Origin: Prorocentrum cordatum
Taxonomy: Eukaryota; Sar; Dinophyceae; Prorocentrales; Prorocentraceae
Assembly (NCBI GenBank): GCA_963575745.1
Contig: CAUYUJ010021682.1
Location: forward strand, 317,872-381,871
DNA length: 64,000 nucleotides
Direction: 5' to 3'
The notes under the pieces were generated by a model. That model made no database searches and was not told the origin of the DNA. It was given only the letters and a program-made list of their open reading frames with translations. Shown here in pieces: positions 29,857-39,329 of this stretch. Both the position numbers and the translations under genes were made by a program. Numbering within the stretch: the stretch's first letter is position 1; every line of letters begins with the position of its first letter.

Positions 29857-31770
29857 ATGAACGATCAAGAGAGGCAGGCCCTGGCCAGCCTGCAGTCGGC
29901 TGTGGAGGCGCTGAGGATCCAGAACGCACAGTTGTCACAGCAAGCCGAGCAGATGCAGCAGCAGAATGTTCAGATCAGGACGGAGCTCGTTCGGCAGGTA
30001 CAGGCGCAGGGAGATCTACCACGTTTGGCCGAGCAGCTCGGCGATGCGGTGCAGAAGCTGTCTGATGAACGAAAGGATAAGTCGTCTGCGCCGGCCTTTT
30101 CCCTTGTAGACACCAAGGGGCTAGGCAAGCCCTCCATCTTCAAGAATGAGGAAGCAAAGTTCCTGGAGTGGTACCGCAAGACCAATGCGTACCTGACGGC
30201 AGTCTTCGGAGAGCAGTTCCGCAGGCTGCTGGAGTGGGTGGAGGATCAGGCGCAGGAGACCACGGTTATCAGCATGGAGGTTCTGGAGGCACGGTTCGGC
30301 AGCGACGACGATGATGAAGATGAATTCATTCCAGACCTCCGCGAGAAGGTCAGCCAGCTGTACGTCGCGCTCCAGACGCTGACAGAAGGTGAGAGCTTTG
30401 CCCTGGTGATGAACACTCCCAAGGGTAACGGCGCTGAGGCTATGAGGAAGCTCATCAGGCGCTGGGACCCAGCTTCAGGAGGCAAGCGCCGCGTTCTCTT
30501 GAAGCAGATCATGAACCCGCAGCGGTGCACCCTCAGCGACCTGTACGCCAAGCTCGAGGAATGGGAGGAGCTCATCCGCCGGTACGAGAGGAAGAAGGCC
30601 GACGGCCTGGGCAAGGTGGTCGACGATGACGTGAAGGTTGCAGCCCTGGAGACCATGGTGCCGGAAGAGCTCGAACTCCACCTCGCGATGAACAAGCATC
30701 GGTTGGACACGTCGAAGAAGGTCGTAGAGGAGATCAGGAGCTTCCTGGAGTCGAGACAGTCGCAAGGTGCCCTACTCCGACGGAAGCGAGGTGACCCAAT
30801 GGACGTGGACTCGCTGTACAAAGGAGGCAAGGGCAAGTCCAAAGGTAAGGGTGACAAGAACGGCAAGAAGGGCCAGGCTCCCAAGCCGCGTGACAAGCGG
30901 ACGGTGCAGTGCTGGCGCTGCGGTGGCTGGGGCCACACGTCGAATGAGTGCACAGCCCGCCTGACTGGCGGGAAGACCGGCGATGGCAAGGGCAGCAAAG
31001 GCAAAGGCAAGGGCAAGGACGCAGACAAGGACAAAGGCAAGGGCAATAATCGCCGCTGGGACACCAACTCCTTCGAGCCCGGTGCCGCGTCAAGCTCGAG
31101 CCAGCCGGTCTACGGACACATCCGGGACGACGGCAACAACAGCACGATCACCAGCCTACCGCCCTCAGCGAGCCAGGTGGGTTCCACGAACCTTGGCTCC
31201 TTCGAGCTGTGCACGTTCGAGCTCAACAGCTTCGACGAGACCGTCGACGACCAGGAGTGGATCAGGTTCACGTTCGACTCGGGAGCGGCCGTGACCACCT
31301 TCCCTGAGAACACCAAGGGCGAGCGGCTCCCGGCCGATCCGAATGCGAGCTATCGGACGGCCAGCGGTGAGATCATAGCCGACTCGGGCGGGGTATGCAT
31401 CCAAGGGCGATCCGAGTGGAGCGAGCCGATCAGACTGAAGGCACGCTTGGCCAGCATCCACAAGCCGCTGGTCTCGGCCTCGCAGACTCACCGCGCGGGC
31501 CGGGCCACCTGGCTGACGAAGGAGGGTGGCTACATCTTCCCGGCCGGCTCGGACATCGTGAACCGCGTCGACGCTCTCATCCGTGATGCTGCGTGGAGTG
31601 AGTCGGGCGTGGTGCCGCTGTATGTTGAGAAGGGCATCTACGCAGGCTACATCAAGAAGAACGAGGGAGGCCACGTCAGGAGAGTCTCGTTCGGCGACCA
31701 CCGCGAGAGCTGGGACTTGTGCCCGGTCGACGGCGGGTCGCCAGTCCCTCCCCGGCAGGCCTGGCCGTAA
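29857..31770 (+). CDS. gag-pr: Gag and aspartic protease of the copia element
   Basis: 637 codons from ATG 29857, whose ATGA overlaps the stop of an upstream frame. The N-terminal 60 residues are Gln-rich and probably coiled coil. A gag capsid-like region follows (about 100-320, with the LxKLEEWEELIRRYERKK helix). A zinc knuckle CWRCGGWGHTSNEC (CX2CX4HX4C, residues 352-365) sits in a Lys/Gly-rich nucleic-acid-binding region. The retropepsin active site FDSGAAVTTF has its Asp at about residue 474. The protein packages element RNA in virus-like particles and the protease processes the polyprotein. The frame stops at 31770, overlapping pol, which is in the -1 phase. No canonical slippery heptamer is clear, so whether pol is reached by frameshifting or the two were split by mutation is open. 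Confidence 0.92.
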   Translation: MNDQERQALASLQSAVEALRIQNAQLSQQAEQMQQQNVQIRTELVRQVQAQGDLPRLAEQLGDAVQKLSDERKDKSSAPAFSLVDTKGLGKPSIFKNEEAKFLEWYRKTNAYLTAVFGEQFRRLLEWVEDQAQETTVISMEVLEARFGSDDDDEDEFIPDLREKVSQLYVALQTLTEGESFALVMNTPKGNGAEAMRKLIRRWDPASGGKRRVLLKQIMNPQRCTLSDLYAKLEEWEELIRRYERKKADGLGKVVDDDVKVAALETMVPEELELHLAMNKHRLDTSKKVVEEIRSFLESRQSQGALLRRKRGDPMDVDSLYKGGKGKSKGKGDKNGKKGQAPKPRDKRTVQCWRCGGWGHTSNECTARLTGGKTGDGKGSKGKGKGKDADKDKGKGNNRRWDTNSFEPGAASSSSQPVYGHIRDDGNNSTITSLPPSASQVGSTNLGSFELCTFELNSFDETVDDQEWIRFTFDSGAAVTTFPENTKGERLPADPNASYRTASGEIIADSGGVCIQGRSEWSEPIRLKARLASIHKPLVSASQTHRAGRATWLTKEGGYIFPAGSDIVNRVDALIRDAAWSESGVVPLYVEKGIYAGYIKKNEGGHVRRVSFGDHRESWDLCPVDGGSPVPPRQAWP

Positions 31771-34700
31771 GGCCGGGAGGAGGTGGCGCTGTGGCTGGGA
31801 GCCCGGGCCCAGCGCCGCTCACCGACTTAGACGTGGGCCAGGAGGAGGAGCAGCAGGCGCCGGAGGTGGCACCCGCTCGAGTCGCGCGCCGTGGCAGGGC
31901 GCCGACGCAGGCAGAGCGGGAGCAGCACTTGGCATCTGGACACGCGGTCTACCGCTCTTGGTGCGAGGAGTGCGCGCGGGCAGCCGGCCTAGGCGCCCAG
32001 CACGCCAGGCGACCTGAGGATCGTGATGACGCCGACCCGGTCGTCAGCATGGACTTCGCCTTCATCGGGGAGAAGGTCCAGGACGTGGAGGACGACGGCT
32101 CCATCCCCATCTTAGTGGTGACAGACCGCAAGTACGGCATGAAGGGGGCGACCGCCGTCAAGGACAAGACCGCGTCCCACTTCGTGGTCAAGTGGCTCGT
32201 GGGCTTCTTGAAGCACCTCGGGCACCGCCGCGTCGTGCTCAAGTCCGACGGCGAGGCGAGCATCTGTGCGATCAAGAATGCAGCGATGGTTGGTGTGGGC
32301 CAGCATGTCGAGTGCATCCCGCAGGAGTCGCCCAAGGGCGAGCACAAGAGCAACGGCGAGGTCGAAGCCAGCGTGAAGGAGGTGAAGAAGGTCATCCGAG
32401 CGAACTTCTTGTCCATGCAGAAGTCCTTCGGCTTCGAGGTCTCGCCCGGGCATCCCATCGTCAGGTGGCTGCCCCAGTTTGCCGCGGACTCCATCTCCAA
32501 GTTCAGGCTCGGCGTTGACGGCATGTCGGCCGAGCAGCGGAGGTGTGGCCGCCCCTGGAGGAAGTTCGCGGCGGAGTTCGGCGAGAGGGTGCACTATCGA
32601 CCTCTCGGAGTCGGAGACGAGAGGAGCACGCTGGCCCCCAAGATGCTCATGGGGCACTTCGTGGGCTACCACTCGCGGACAGGCGCGCTGCTCGTCATGA
32701 CGCAGTCGGGTGTGGTGCGGGCCCAGGGCTTCAAGCGCCTACATCGAGCCCAGGCATGGTCGCCGGAGGCACCAGGGTCGCGGGGCAGGCTTGCTGGACT
32801 GCCGTGGGAGGTTTCCCCCGCGGTGTTGCTCGCGCAGCCCGTGGGCCCGATCGCCGTGACCCGAGACACGCAGGAGGACCACGACACCGTGGTCAGGAGG
32901 CGCTACGTACTCAAGAAGGACATCGAACGCTTCGGAGCTACTCCGGGGTGTCCAGGCTGCGCAGACCTCATGGCACGGGGGTCGGCGCGGGTCGCGCACT
33001 CCCAAGAGTGCCGCGATCGCATCGAGGCCGAGCTGATGAAGGACTCGGCAGGCCAGCGGAGACTGGCGGAGCACCACCTGAGGGCGAGTGCTCGCGAGGC
33101 TCAGGCGGAGGAGAGCGCGGCGCAGCCGGCGCCCCAGCCTGGAGCAGCCGCAGCCAGCGGCGGAGGAGCCGCCGCGGCCAGCGGCGGGGGAGGCGCCGCG
33201 GCAGGGCCCGGCGCGGACGTGGCCATGGCAGGTCCACGTGCGGGCGCCCCGGCGACGCCACAGGCAGCATCGAGGAAGCGTGCTGCGAGCGTGTCCGCCG
33301 AGGAGCGCCGCCCGCCGCAGTTGCGAGACGGGCCAAGGGGGCTCAAGAGAGCCGGGAGCGAGCCGGACCTCCACGGGCAGATGATCGTGGACGGAGGCTC
33401 AAGCTCGTCGGCTGGACCGGCGAGCGCGGCAGTGTCCGCCGGGCTGGTGCAGCCCGCGCCTAGCCCAGAGGGGGCTAGAAGAGGTGGCGACATGGAGGAC
33501 TTGGCAGGACCAGCTGCACGGGCCGGCAGCTCCATGGACGTCGGCGCCTTTGACGAGGTCAAGGGCAAGATCTACAGGGAGATCCTGGCGCTGGTGAGCG
33601 CCACGGACCTGATCGGCGACAACGCCATGTCGATCAAGGAGCTGAAGGAGGTGTCCGCGCTGTTGACCGAGATCAACGGGGTCGACCTCGCGGAGGTCTA
33701 CTCGCCCGAGCGCTTCAAGGGGAAGGCGCTCGGCATGGGCCTGACAGCAGGCCTCGCGGCGGACCTCTACACCGGCTGGGACTTGCTTCGCGAGGACCAC
33801 CGCCGAGCAGTCATGAAGAAGCTGCTAGAGGAGGACCCTCTCCTCACCGTGACCTCTCCGCCGTGCACGGTCTTCTCCAAGCTCAGGCAGCTCACCAACT
33901 TCAAGCGGGACGAGGGCATCGTGGCTTCCGAGGTCCTCGAGGGCGAGACACACCTGGAGTTCTCCATGAAGGTGTGCGAGAGCAGGCATCAGCGAGGAGC
34001 ACTTTTCCTGCATGAGCACCCCTGGGGAGCATCCTCTTGGTCGCGGCCGTGCGTCCAGAGGGTCAAGGAGTTGCCGGGCGTGTACTTGGTGCGCGGCCCG
34101 ATGTGCCGCTGGGGCCTCCACGCTCGGGGGCCCGATGGGCGCGAGGCATTCGTGCGCAAGGAGACGGGCTGGCTGACGAACTCGCAGGTCTTGGCCGACA
34201 TCCTTGCTGGGGAGTGCCGCTGCCAGTCCATCGGTGGCGAACCCTACCGGCACGTGCACTTGCTCGGTGACAGGAGGGCTCGAAAGGCGCAGGTGTACCC
34301 ACCCCGCCTGGTCAGAGCCATCCTTCGCGGCCTCAGGGAGGAACTTCGAGCTCGAGAATCGCTGTCTGACCTGGCGGGCTTCACCGCCGGGCCCTCGCCT
34401 CACGCCGAGGATATGGACCAGGAGGCGGAGGCGTTCGTGGACGACGTCCGCGGGGGCTTCCTCGACCCGCTGAAGGTGAAGGAGGCCAGGGCTGAGGAGC
34501 TGGAGTGGCGCCGCAGCCGCGGAGTGTGGAAGAAGGTTCCGCGCCGCGAGATGGAGGCGGAAGGAGGTCGTGCCATCGACACGCGGTGGATTGACACCAA
34601 CAAGGGGGACCTCGAGCGACCGCTGTACCGCTCGAGGCTCGTGGCACGGGAGATGAAGGTTCGCCGGCGCGCCGAGGGGCTGCCGCCGCCGCAGCAGGAC

Positions 34701-36086
34701 CTCTTTTCGGGGGCGCCACCGCTGGAGGCGTTCAAGGCGCTGGTCAGCCTTTTCCTCAGCAGGGCGTTCGAGCAGTTCCAGAGCTCGGAGCCCCGCGAGG
34801 TGCTGTACAAGTTCTACGACGTGTCACGTGCCCACTTCTACGGGCACGTGCAGAGGCGCCTCTGGGTGGAGCTTCCGCCCGAGGAGCGCCAGGGCGAGGA
34901 GGAGCCACTCGTCGGATTTCTCCTTCGCACGATGTACGGCACGATGGATGCGAGCCAGGTCTGGCAGGGTGACTACGTCGAGCTGCTCAAGTCCGTCGAG
35001 TTCCTGCAGGGGAAGTCGAGCCCCGCCATCCTGTGGCACCCAGGGCGCGACATCGCCTTCGAGGTGCATGGCGACGTCTTCGGCGTGCTGATGTATGCAG
35101 ACGACGAGGCCTGGTTCGACGAGTTGTTGAAGAAGTATGACTGCAAGGTCACGGGCCGCCTCTCCTCGGCGGCCGAAGGGGTCCAGAGCACGGTCTACCT
35201 GAACCGCGTGCTCATCTGGGATCCCGCCGCAGGCGAAGCACGTATCGAGTCTGACGTCCGTCACGTTGACATGATCCTTCGAGACCTGCACCTGTGCGAC
35301 GTCAAGCCGGTGCAGACGCCTGCGGTCAAGAAGAGTGTGACCGAGATGATAGAAGCCTCGCAGTCCCAGACGCTCGATGACGCACAGTCCAAGCTCTACC
35401 GCTCGCTGGTCATGCGGGCGAGCTACATCGGGCAGGACAGGCCGGACCTCAGCTACATAGCGTCTTCTCTGGCCAAGTCGATGAAGACGCCACGCGAGTC
35501 GGACATGATGGACCTGAAGCGCCTGGGACGATACCTCAAGCAGGCCAGGGCCGGCTCGCTGGTGTTCAAGCTGCAGGAGGCCCCCGCGCGCATCGAGATC
35601 TTCGTAGATGCCGACTGGGCTGGCGAGGCTACCACCAGGAAATCACGCAGTGGCATGATGCTCATGCTCGGCTCCCATCTTGTGAAACACGCTTCCACCC
35701 AGCAGACCACGGTCGCGCTGTCTTCCGGGGAGTCCGAGTACTATGCGATGTTGAAGGGTGCGAGCCACGCTCTGGGGCTCCAGTCGATGCTCCAAGACTT
35801 CGGCGTGCAGCATCTAGAGATGCCACTACTGCGCAGCGACAGCGTGGCGGCCGAGGGCATCGCCACGCGGCAGGGCCTTGGCGCTGTCCGCCACATCGAC
35901 ACGAGATTCTTGTGGCTCCAGGATCAGGTCAAGGCAGGCAAAGTGGAGATCAAGCATGTGCCGGGGCTCCAGAACCCGGCCGATGCGTTCACAAAGGCTC
36001 TGGACCAGACACATCTGAGACGGCATTTTGAGGCTATGGGCTTTAAGGTGCGCGACGAGGGCAGCCGGCTCCATCGCACTCTCTAG
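31629..36086 (+). CDS. pol: Pol: integrase, methyltransferase-like block, reverse transcriptase, RNase H
   Basis: The frame opens after a stop at 31626-31628. The first possible initiator is a GTG at 31719, and residues are counted from there (1,455 codons). An HHCC zinc finger (HLASGH...CEEC, 70-85) leads the integrase, with catalytic Asp112 (SMDFAF), Asp177 (KSDGEA) and probably Glu216 (NGEVE). A Cys/His segment GCPGC...H...CR (410-431) follows, then a disordered Ala/Gly stretch (460-600). Residues 650-800 hold an extra block with SPPCTVFS (713-720) and LHEHPWG (764-770). RT has the copia start DTRWIDTNKGD (954-964) and the YADD centre (1126-1129). RNase H has FVDADW (1295-1300) and SSGESEYYA, ending in the usual NPADAFTKAL copia signature. 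All catalytic motifs look intact, so the element could be active. Confidence 0.93.
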   Translation, partial: EGHLRRLHQEERGRPRQESLVRRPPRELGLVPGRRRVASPSPAGLAVRPGGGGAVAGSPGPAPLTDLDVGQEEEQQAPEVAPARVARRGRAPTQAEREQHLASGHAVYRSWCEECARAAGLGAQHARRPEDRDDADPVVSMDFAFIGEKVQDVEDDGSIPILVVTDRKYGMKGATAVKDKTASHFVVKWLVGFLKHLGHRRVVLKSDGEASICAIKNAAMVGVGQHVECIPQESPKGEHKSNGEVEASVKEVKKVIRANFLSMQKSFGFEVSPGHPIVRWLPQFAADSISKFRLGVDGMSAEQRRCGRPWRKFAAEFGERVHYRPLGVGDERSTLAPKMLMGHFVGYHSRTGALLVMTQSGVVRAQGFKRLHRAQAWSPEAPGSRGRLAGLPWEVSPAVLLAQPVGPIAVTRDTQEDHDTVVRRRYVLKKDIERFGATPGCPGCADLMARGSARVAHSQECRDRIEAELMKDSAGQRRLAEHHLRASAREAQAEESAAQPAPQPGAAAASGGGAAAASGGGGAAAGPGADVAMAGPRAGAPATPQAASRKRAASVSAEERRPPQLRDGPRGLKRAGSEPDLHGQMIVDGGSSSSAGPASAAVSAGLVQPAPSPEGARRGGDMEDLAGPAARAGSSMDVGAFDEVKGKIYREILALVSATDLIGDNAMSIKELKEVSALLTEINGVDLAEVYSPERFKGKALGMGLTAGLAADLYTGWDLLREDHRRAVMKKLLEEDPLLTVTSPPCTVFSKLRQLTNFKRDEGIVASEVLEGETHLEFSMKVCESRHQRGALFLHEHPWGASSWSRPCVQRVKELPGVYLVRGPMCRWGLHARGPDGREAFVRKETGWLTNSQVLADILAGECRCQSIGGEPYRHVHLLGDRRARKAQVYPPRLVRAILRGLREELRARESLSDLAGFTAGPSPHAEDMDQEAEAFVDDVRGGFLDPLKVKEARAEELEWRRSRGVWKKVPRREMEAEGGRAIDTRWIDTNKGDLERPLYRSRLVAREMKVRRRAEGLPPPQQDLFSGAPPLEAFKALVSLFLSRAFEQFQSSEPREVLYKFYDVSRAHFYGHVQRRLWVELPPEERQGEEEPLVGFLLRTMYGTMDASQVWQGDYVELLKSVEFLQGKSSPAILWHPGRDIAFEVHGDVFGVLMYADDEAWFDELLKKYDCKVTGRLSSAAEGVQSTVYLNRVLIWDPAAGEARIESDVRHVDMILRDLHLCDVKPVQTPAVKKSVTEMIEASQSQTLDDAQSKLYRSLVMRASYIGQDRPDLSYIASSLAKSMKTPRESDMMDLKRLGRYLKQARAGSLVFKLQEAPARIEIFVDADWAGEATTRKSRSGMMLMLGSHLVKHASTQQTTVALSSGESEYYAMLKGASHALGLQSMLQDFGVQHLEMPLLRSDSVAAEGIATRQGLGAVRHIDTRFLWLQDQVKAGKVEIKHVPGLQNPADAFTKALDQTHLRRHFEAMGFKVRDEGSRLHRTL
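33666..34118 (+). other. Cytosine-methyltransferase-like block inside pol
   Basis: Between integrase and RT. It reads EVYSPERFKGKALGMGL, then DLYTGWDLL, then LTVTSPPCTVFSKL, then LFLHEHPWGASSW. PPC followed by xxFS is the motif IV form of C5-cytosine methyltransferases (PCQxFS, catalytic Cys), and EHP sits where the ENV motif VI would be; both are established family motifs. The SAM-binding FxGxG motif is not clear, so the enzyme class is inference. DNMT capture by retrotransposons is known from dinoflagellate LINEs; I have not checked whether it is known in copia. Confidence 0.55.
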
Positions 36087-36297
36087 GGCGTGCGTGTGGC
36101 GCCAGGCAGATGCATGAGTTTTCTTTTCTTTCCTTTTCTTTTCCACGGACCTAGAGGTCCCGCGCTGATGCGGGAGGTGCGGACGATGTGCATCGAGAGT
36201 GGTCGGCCGTGCACGGACCTGGCGGGCGAGAGGCCTGCAGGCACGCGCGGCCTTGACGCCGCGGGAGTGGGGCTTTGGCCCGCTGTCCGCTGCGTCC

Positions 36298-36306
36298 GAG
36301 AGGGGG
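36298..36306 (+). other. Polypurine tract
   Basis: GAGAGGGGG immediately before the 3' LTR, the expected primer site for plus-strand synthesis. Confidence 0.85.
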
Positions 36307-36395
36307 TGTTTCCCTTCACGTGCACAATCAGTTGTATCTGTTCTTATCGATATCGTTTGACGTCCGCAGCTCATTTGTGTCAAAGGAGCGTTGCA
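36307..36395 (+). repeat. 3' LTR (89 bp)
   Basis: Same ends and length as the 5' LTR, two differences, followed directly by the AGGCA duplication. Confidence 0.95.
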
Positions 36396-36840
36396 AGGCA
36401 CCCAGAGAGGTATCTAACATGGTGACCCCGAGCTGGAACTATGCGTTTTCACATGTCGAAAAAACCCAAAGGGTTATCGAACATGGTTGTCCCGAGCTGT
36501 ATCCACGTGTTTTCACGTGTCCAGGCCACCCAGAGGGGGTATCTAACATGGTGGCCCAGAGTTGAAACAGCGTTGTTACATGTCCACCTAGAGGGGTAGC
36601 GAACATGGTGGTCCCGAGTTGGGACAGCGCGTGTTCACGTGTCTAGGTCACCCAGAGGGGGTGTCTAACAAAGTGGCCCCGAGTTGGAACCATATGTTTT
36701 CACGTGTCCAGTCCACCCGGGGATGGGGGGGGTAACATGATGGTCCCGAGCTGGAACCACGTTGTTGCGTGTCCAGACCACCCAATCGAGGTATCGAACA
36801 TGGCTGCCCCGAGCTGGAACCACGTGTTCCCACGACCACA
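36396..36840 (+). repeat. 64-bp repeat family, right side of the copia insertion
   Basis: About seven units with GTATCTAACATGGTG and GTCCAGGCCACCC landmarks. The first is the interrupted unit that hosts the copia element. Confidence 0.85.
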
Positions 36841-36889
36841 CGTTAGATGTCTTTCGTTATGCGGGCTGTACACGCGAACGCTTGTGGGA

Positions 36890-37990
36890 TCATATCGCCC
36901 CAAAGCGGGACAAGCATAGAAACACATGGGTTCCCAACGCCCCAGAGCAGGACGGCGGATGCCTCTGCCCTTGGCGCGTCCCCTGGCTCGTTCTTTGTCG
37001 CGTTCCCTGGTTTGTACCCCTGGCGCTTTCCCTGCCCATTCTGTGGCGCGTCCCTTGCCACATCCCCTGACACGTCCCTTGGCGCATCCCCTAGTTCGCC
37101 CATGGCACATTCCGTGGCGCGTCCATGCGCCTTGCGCCCCGTGTCGTCTCGTCCCGCTTCGGCTTGAGTCGGATCTTGAGTCCGAACTGATTGAGTTTCC
37201 CACACCTTGCGATTGCAACCAGTTCTGGGCCAGATATGTGTTCAGGCAGCTCGAGCTTAAGATCCAGATCAGTTCGGTCAGAATTCGGATGCCAAGGGCG
37301 ACTTGATCCACAACACTGTGGAGCACATCGCACTTCACTGCGGCATGGCAGCACATTTCGCTTCAGCACACTACAGTACAATCTTTGGCACAGTACATCA
37401 CGATCGATACCTTCAGCATTTCAATTGCCAGTCGACCAACCAGGTGTCTTGCAAACGTAGCCATGCATTGCATTTCTAAACTCCTTTCCGAGTTCGTAGG
37501 CCCATGATGTTTTTGCTGGTCCCCCGGCGCCAGGTGCGACAGGGCTGGCATATTTCCGCTTGATAAACAGGGCCGTCAATATTGAAGATATCGATGGTGA
37601 TGATATTGTGCCAGAGGCTGTGTTGTGATGTGCTGCGCTGTGCCGTGCCGCACAACGACGTGTCATGGGGCACGCTACGGGACACGCCACAGAACGCGCC
37701 GCGGGACGTGGCAGGGGGACGCGCCGCAGAACGTCCCAAGGGCCGCGCCAGGCGACGTGCCAGGAGACGTGCCAGTGGACGTGCCAAGAGGACGCGCCAC
37801 GGAACGTGCCACGGGATGTGCCTGGCGACGCGCCGCGCGACGTGCCAGGGGGACGCGCCACGGGACGCACCACGGCACGTGCCAGGGAACGTGCCGGGCG
37901 ACGCGCCAGAGGACGTGCCAGGGGACGCGTCAGGAAATGTGCAAGACGCGGTAAGGGACGCGCGAGAGACGCGCCAAGGGACGCGCCGCA
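36890..37990. repeat. P/Q composite repeats in inverted pair
   Basis: A plus-orientation copy (P about 36960-37160, Q about 37205-37510) starts with one unit of the ~43-bp family (36895-36940). A minus-orientation copy follows, with a short Q-like piece near 37590-37640 and P words GGACGTGCCAGG and GGGACGCGCC up to about 37990. The 70-80 bp between the arms are unrelated. Confidence 0.75.
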
Positions 37991-38205
37991 GATCATTTGG
38001 AGCCTTCTAGGATCTCTGCGCCCCTTTATTTGTCGAGATGCTAAGGGCCACGCGATCCCTCGCAAATTACGCTGCGTCTGTGCTCCCTGGGATGCGATCC
38101 ATCGCGAATCCTGCTGGGCCCGCACTCCCAGTGCCACGATCACTAATTTGAGGGAGTTTCTGTGGAACTCACGTCATCCTCACCCCCGGCGCGAAGAGCA
38201 CGAGT
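37991..38205. other. Unassigned sequence with 60-bp family traces
   Basis: Weak matches to the CTCCCAGGGCCACGATC family (38080-38150). No gene recognised. Confidence 0.4.
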
Positions 38206-38210
38206 CCAGA

Positions 38211-39080
38211 GCGGCCTCCGGCACCGTTTCCGGACGGATCCGGACGGATCCGCTGGATCCGGGGACGAATCCCAAACCGGCGCCCTCGCCTGAGACATCC
38301 CCGCAAAACCGGCCCCGGGGGAGGTGCCCAGAGGAGCCCAGAGCGGCCTCTGGCACCGTTTCCGGACGGATCCGGACGGATCCGCTGGATCCGGGGACGA
38401 ATCCCAAACCGGCGCCCTCGCCTGAGACATCCCCGCAAAACCGGCCCCGGGGGAGGTGCCCAGAGAAGCCCAGAGCGGCCTCCGGCACCGTTTCCGGACG
38501 GATCCGGACGGATCCGCTGGATCCGGGGACGAATCCCAAACCGGCGCCCTCGCCTGAGACATCCCCGCAAAACCGGCCCCGGGGGAGGTGCCCAGAGGAG
38601 CCCAGAGCGGCCTCCGGCACCGTTTCCGGACGGATCCGGACGGATCCGCTGGATCCGGGGACGAATCCCAAACCGGCGCCCTCGCCTGAGACATCCCCGC
38701 AAATCCGGCCCCGGGGGAGGTGGCCAGAGAAGCCCAGAGCGGCTTCCGGCACCGTTTCCGGACGGATCCGGACGGATCCGCTGGATCCGGGGGCGAATCC
38801 CAAACCGGCGCCCTCGCCTGAGACATCCCCGCAAAACCGGCCCCGGGGGAGGTGCCCACAGGAGCCCAGAGCGGCCTCCGGCACCGTTTCCGGACGGATC
38901 CGGACGGATCCGCTGGATCCGGGGACGAATCCCAAACCGGCGCCCTCGCTTGAGACATCCTCACAAAACCGGCCCCGGGGGAGGTGCCCAGAGGAGCCCA
39001 GAGCGGCCTCCGGCACCGTTTCCGGACAGATCCGGACAGATCCGGTGGATCCGCGCCCCGGGGGAGGTGCCCAGAGGGGA
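38211..39080 (+). repeat. 132-bp minisatellite, about 6.5 units
   Basis: GCGGCCTC starts at 38211, 38343 and 38475, exact 132-bp spacing, continuing to 39080. Each unit has clustered BamHI words (GGATCCGGACGGATCCGC) and CCGGCGCCCTCGCCTGAGAC. 132 bp is 44 codons, so frames stay open on both strands (plus 37665-39308, minus 38143-39259). Confidence 0.92.
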
Positions 39081-39230
39081 ATGAGGAGGAGGAGGAGGAG
39101 GAGGAGGAGGAGGAGGAGGAGGAGGAGGAGGAGGAGGATGATGGAGCTGCGGGGTGGAGGAGGACAGACGGAGGCAAGAGAAGGATGGAGGAGGAGGAGG
39201 AGGAGGAGGAGGAGGAGGAGGAGGACCTCA
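39081..39230. repeat. GGA triplet tracts bordering the 132-bp array
   Basis: Two GAG/GGA runs (39081-39137, 39186-39222) directly after the last minisatellite unit. Confidence 0.9.
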
Positions 39231-39329
39231 TCCTCACCCTCGCCAACAAGCGCACGCACCTTCTTCTATATACAGAAACTCCCGATCAACCGCAGAGCGG
39301 CCGGCTAGTAAATGATGCTGCCTTCGCTC

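Larger units (their letters stand above)
29481..36395 (+). mobile_element. Nearly complete Ty1/copia LTR retrotransposon, 6,915 bp
   Basis: Two 89-bp direct repeats with TG...CA ends (29481-29569, 36307-36395) differ at two positions. They are flanked by the 5-bp duplication AGGCA (29476-29480, 36396-36400). A primer-binding site follows the 5' LTR directly and a polypurine tract precedes the 3' LTR. Inside are a gag-protease frame and a pol frame with integrase, a methyltransferase-like block, RT and RNase H, in copia order. Removing the element joins ACATGTCGAAGGCA to CCCAGAGAGG and restores one 64-bp family unit. The close LTRs suggest a young insertion. The LTRs are very short for the class. 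Confidence 0.95.

Noticed and set aside
37665-39308. 547-codon frame with 44-residue repeats
   Set aside because: It crosses an inverted P/Q repeat, the 132-bp array and a GGA tract. The opposite strand is open as well, and no domain is visible.
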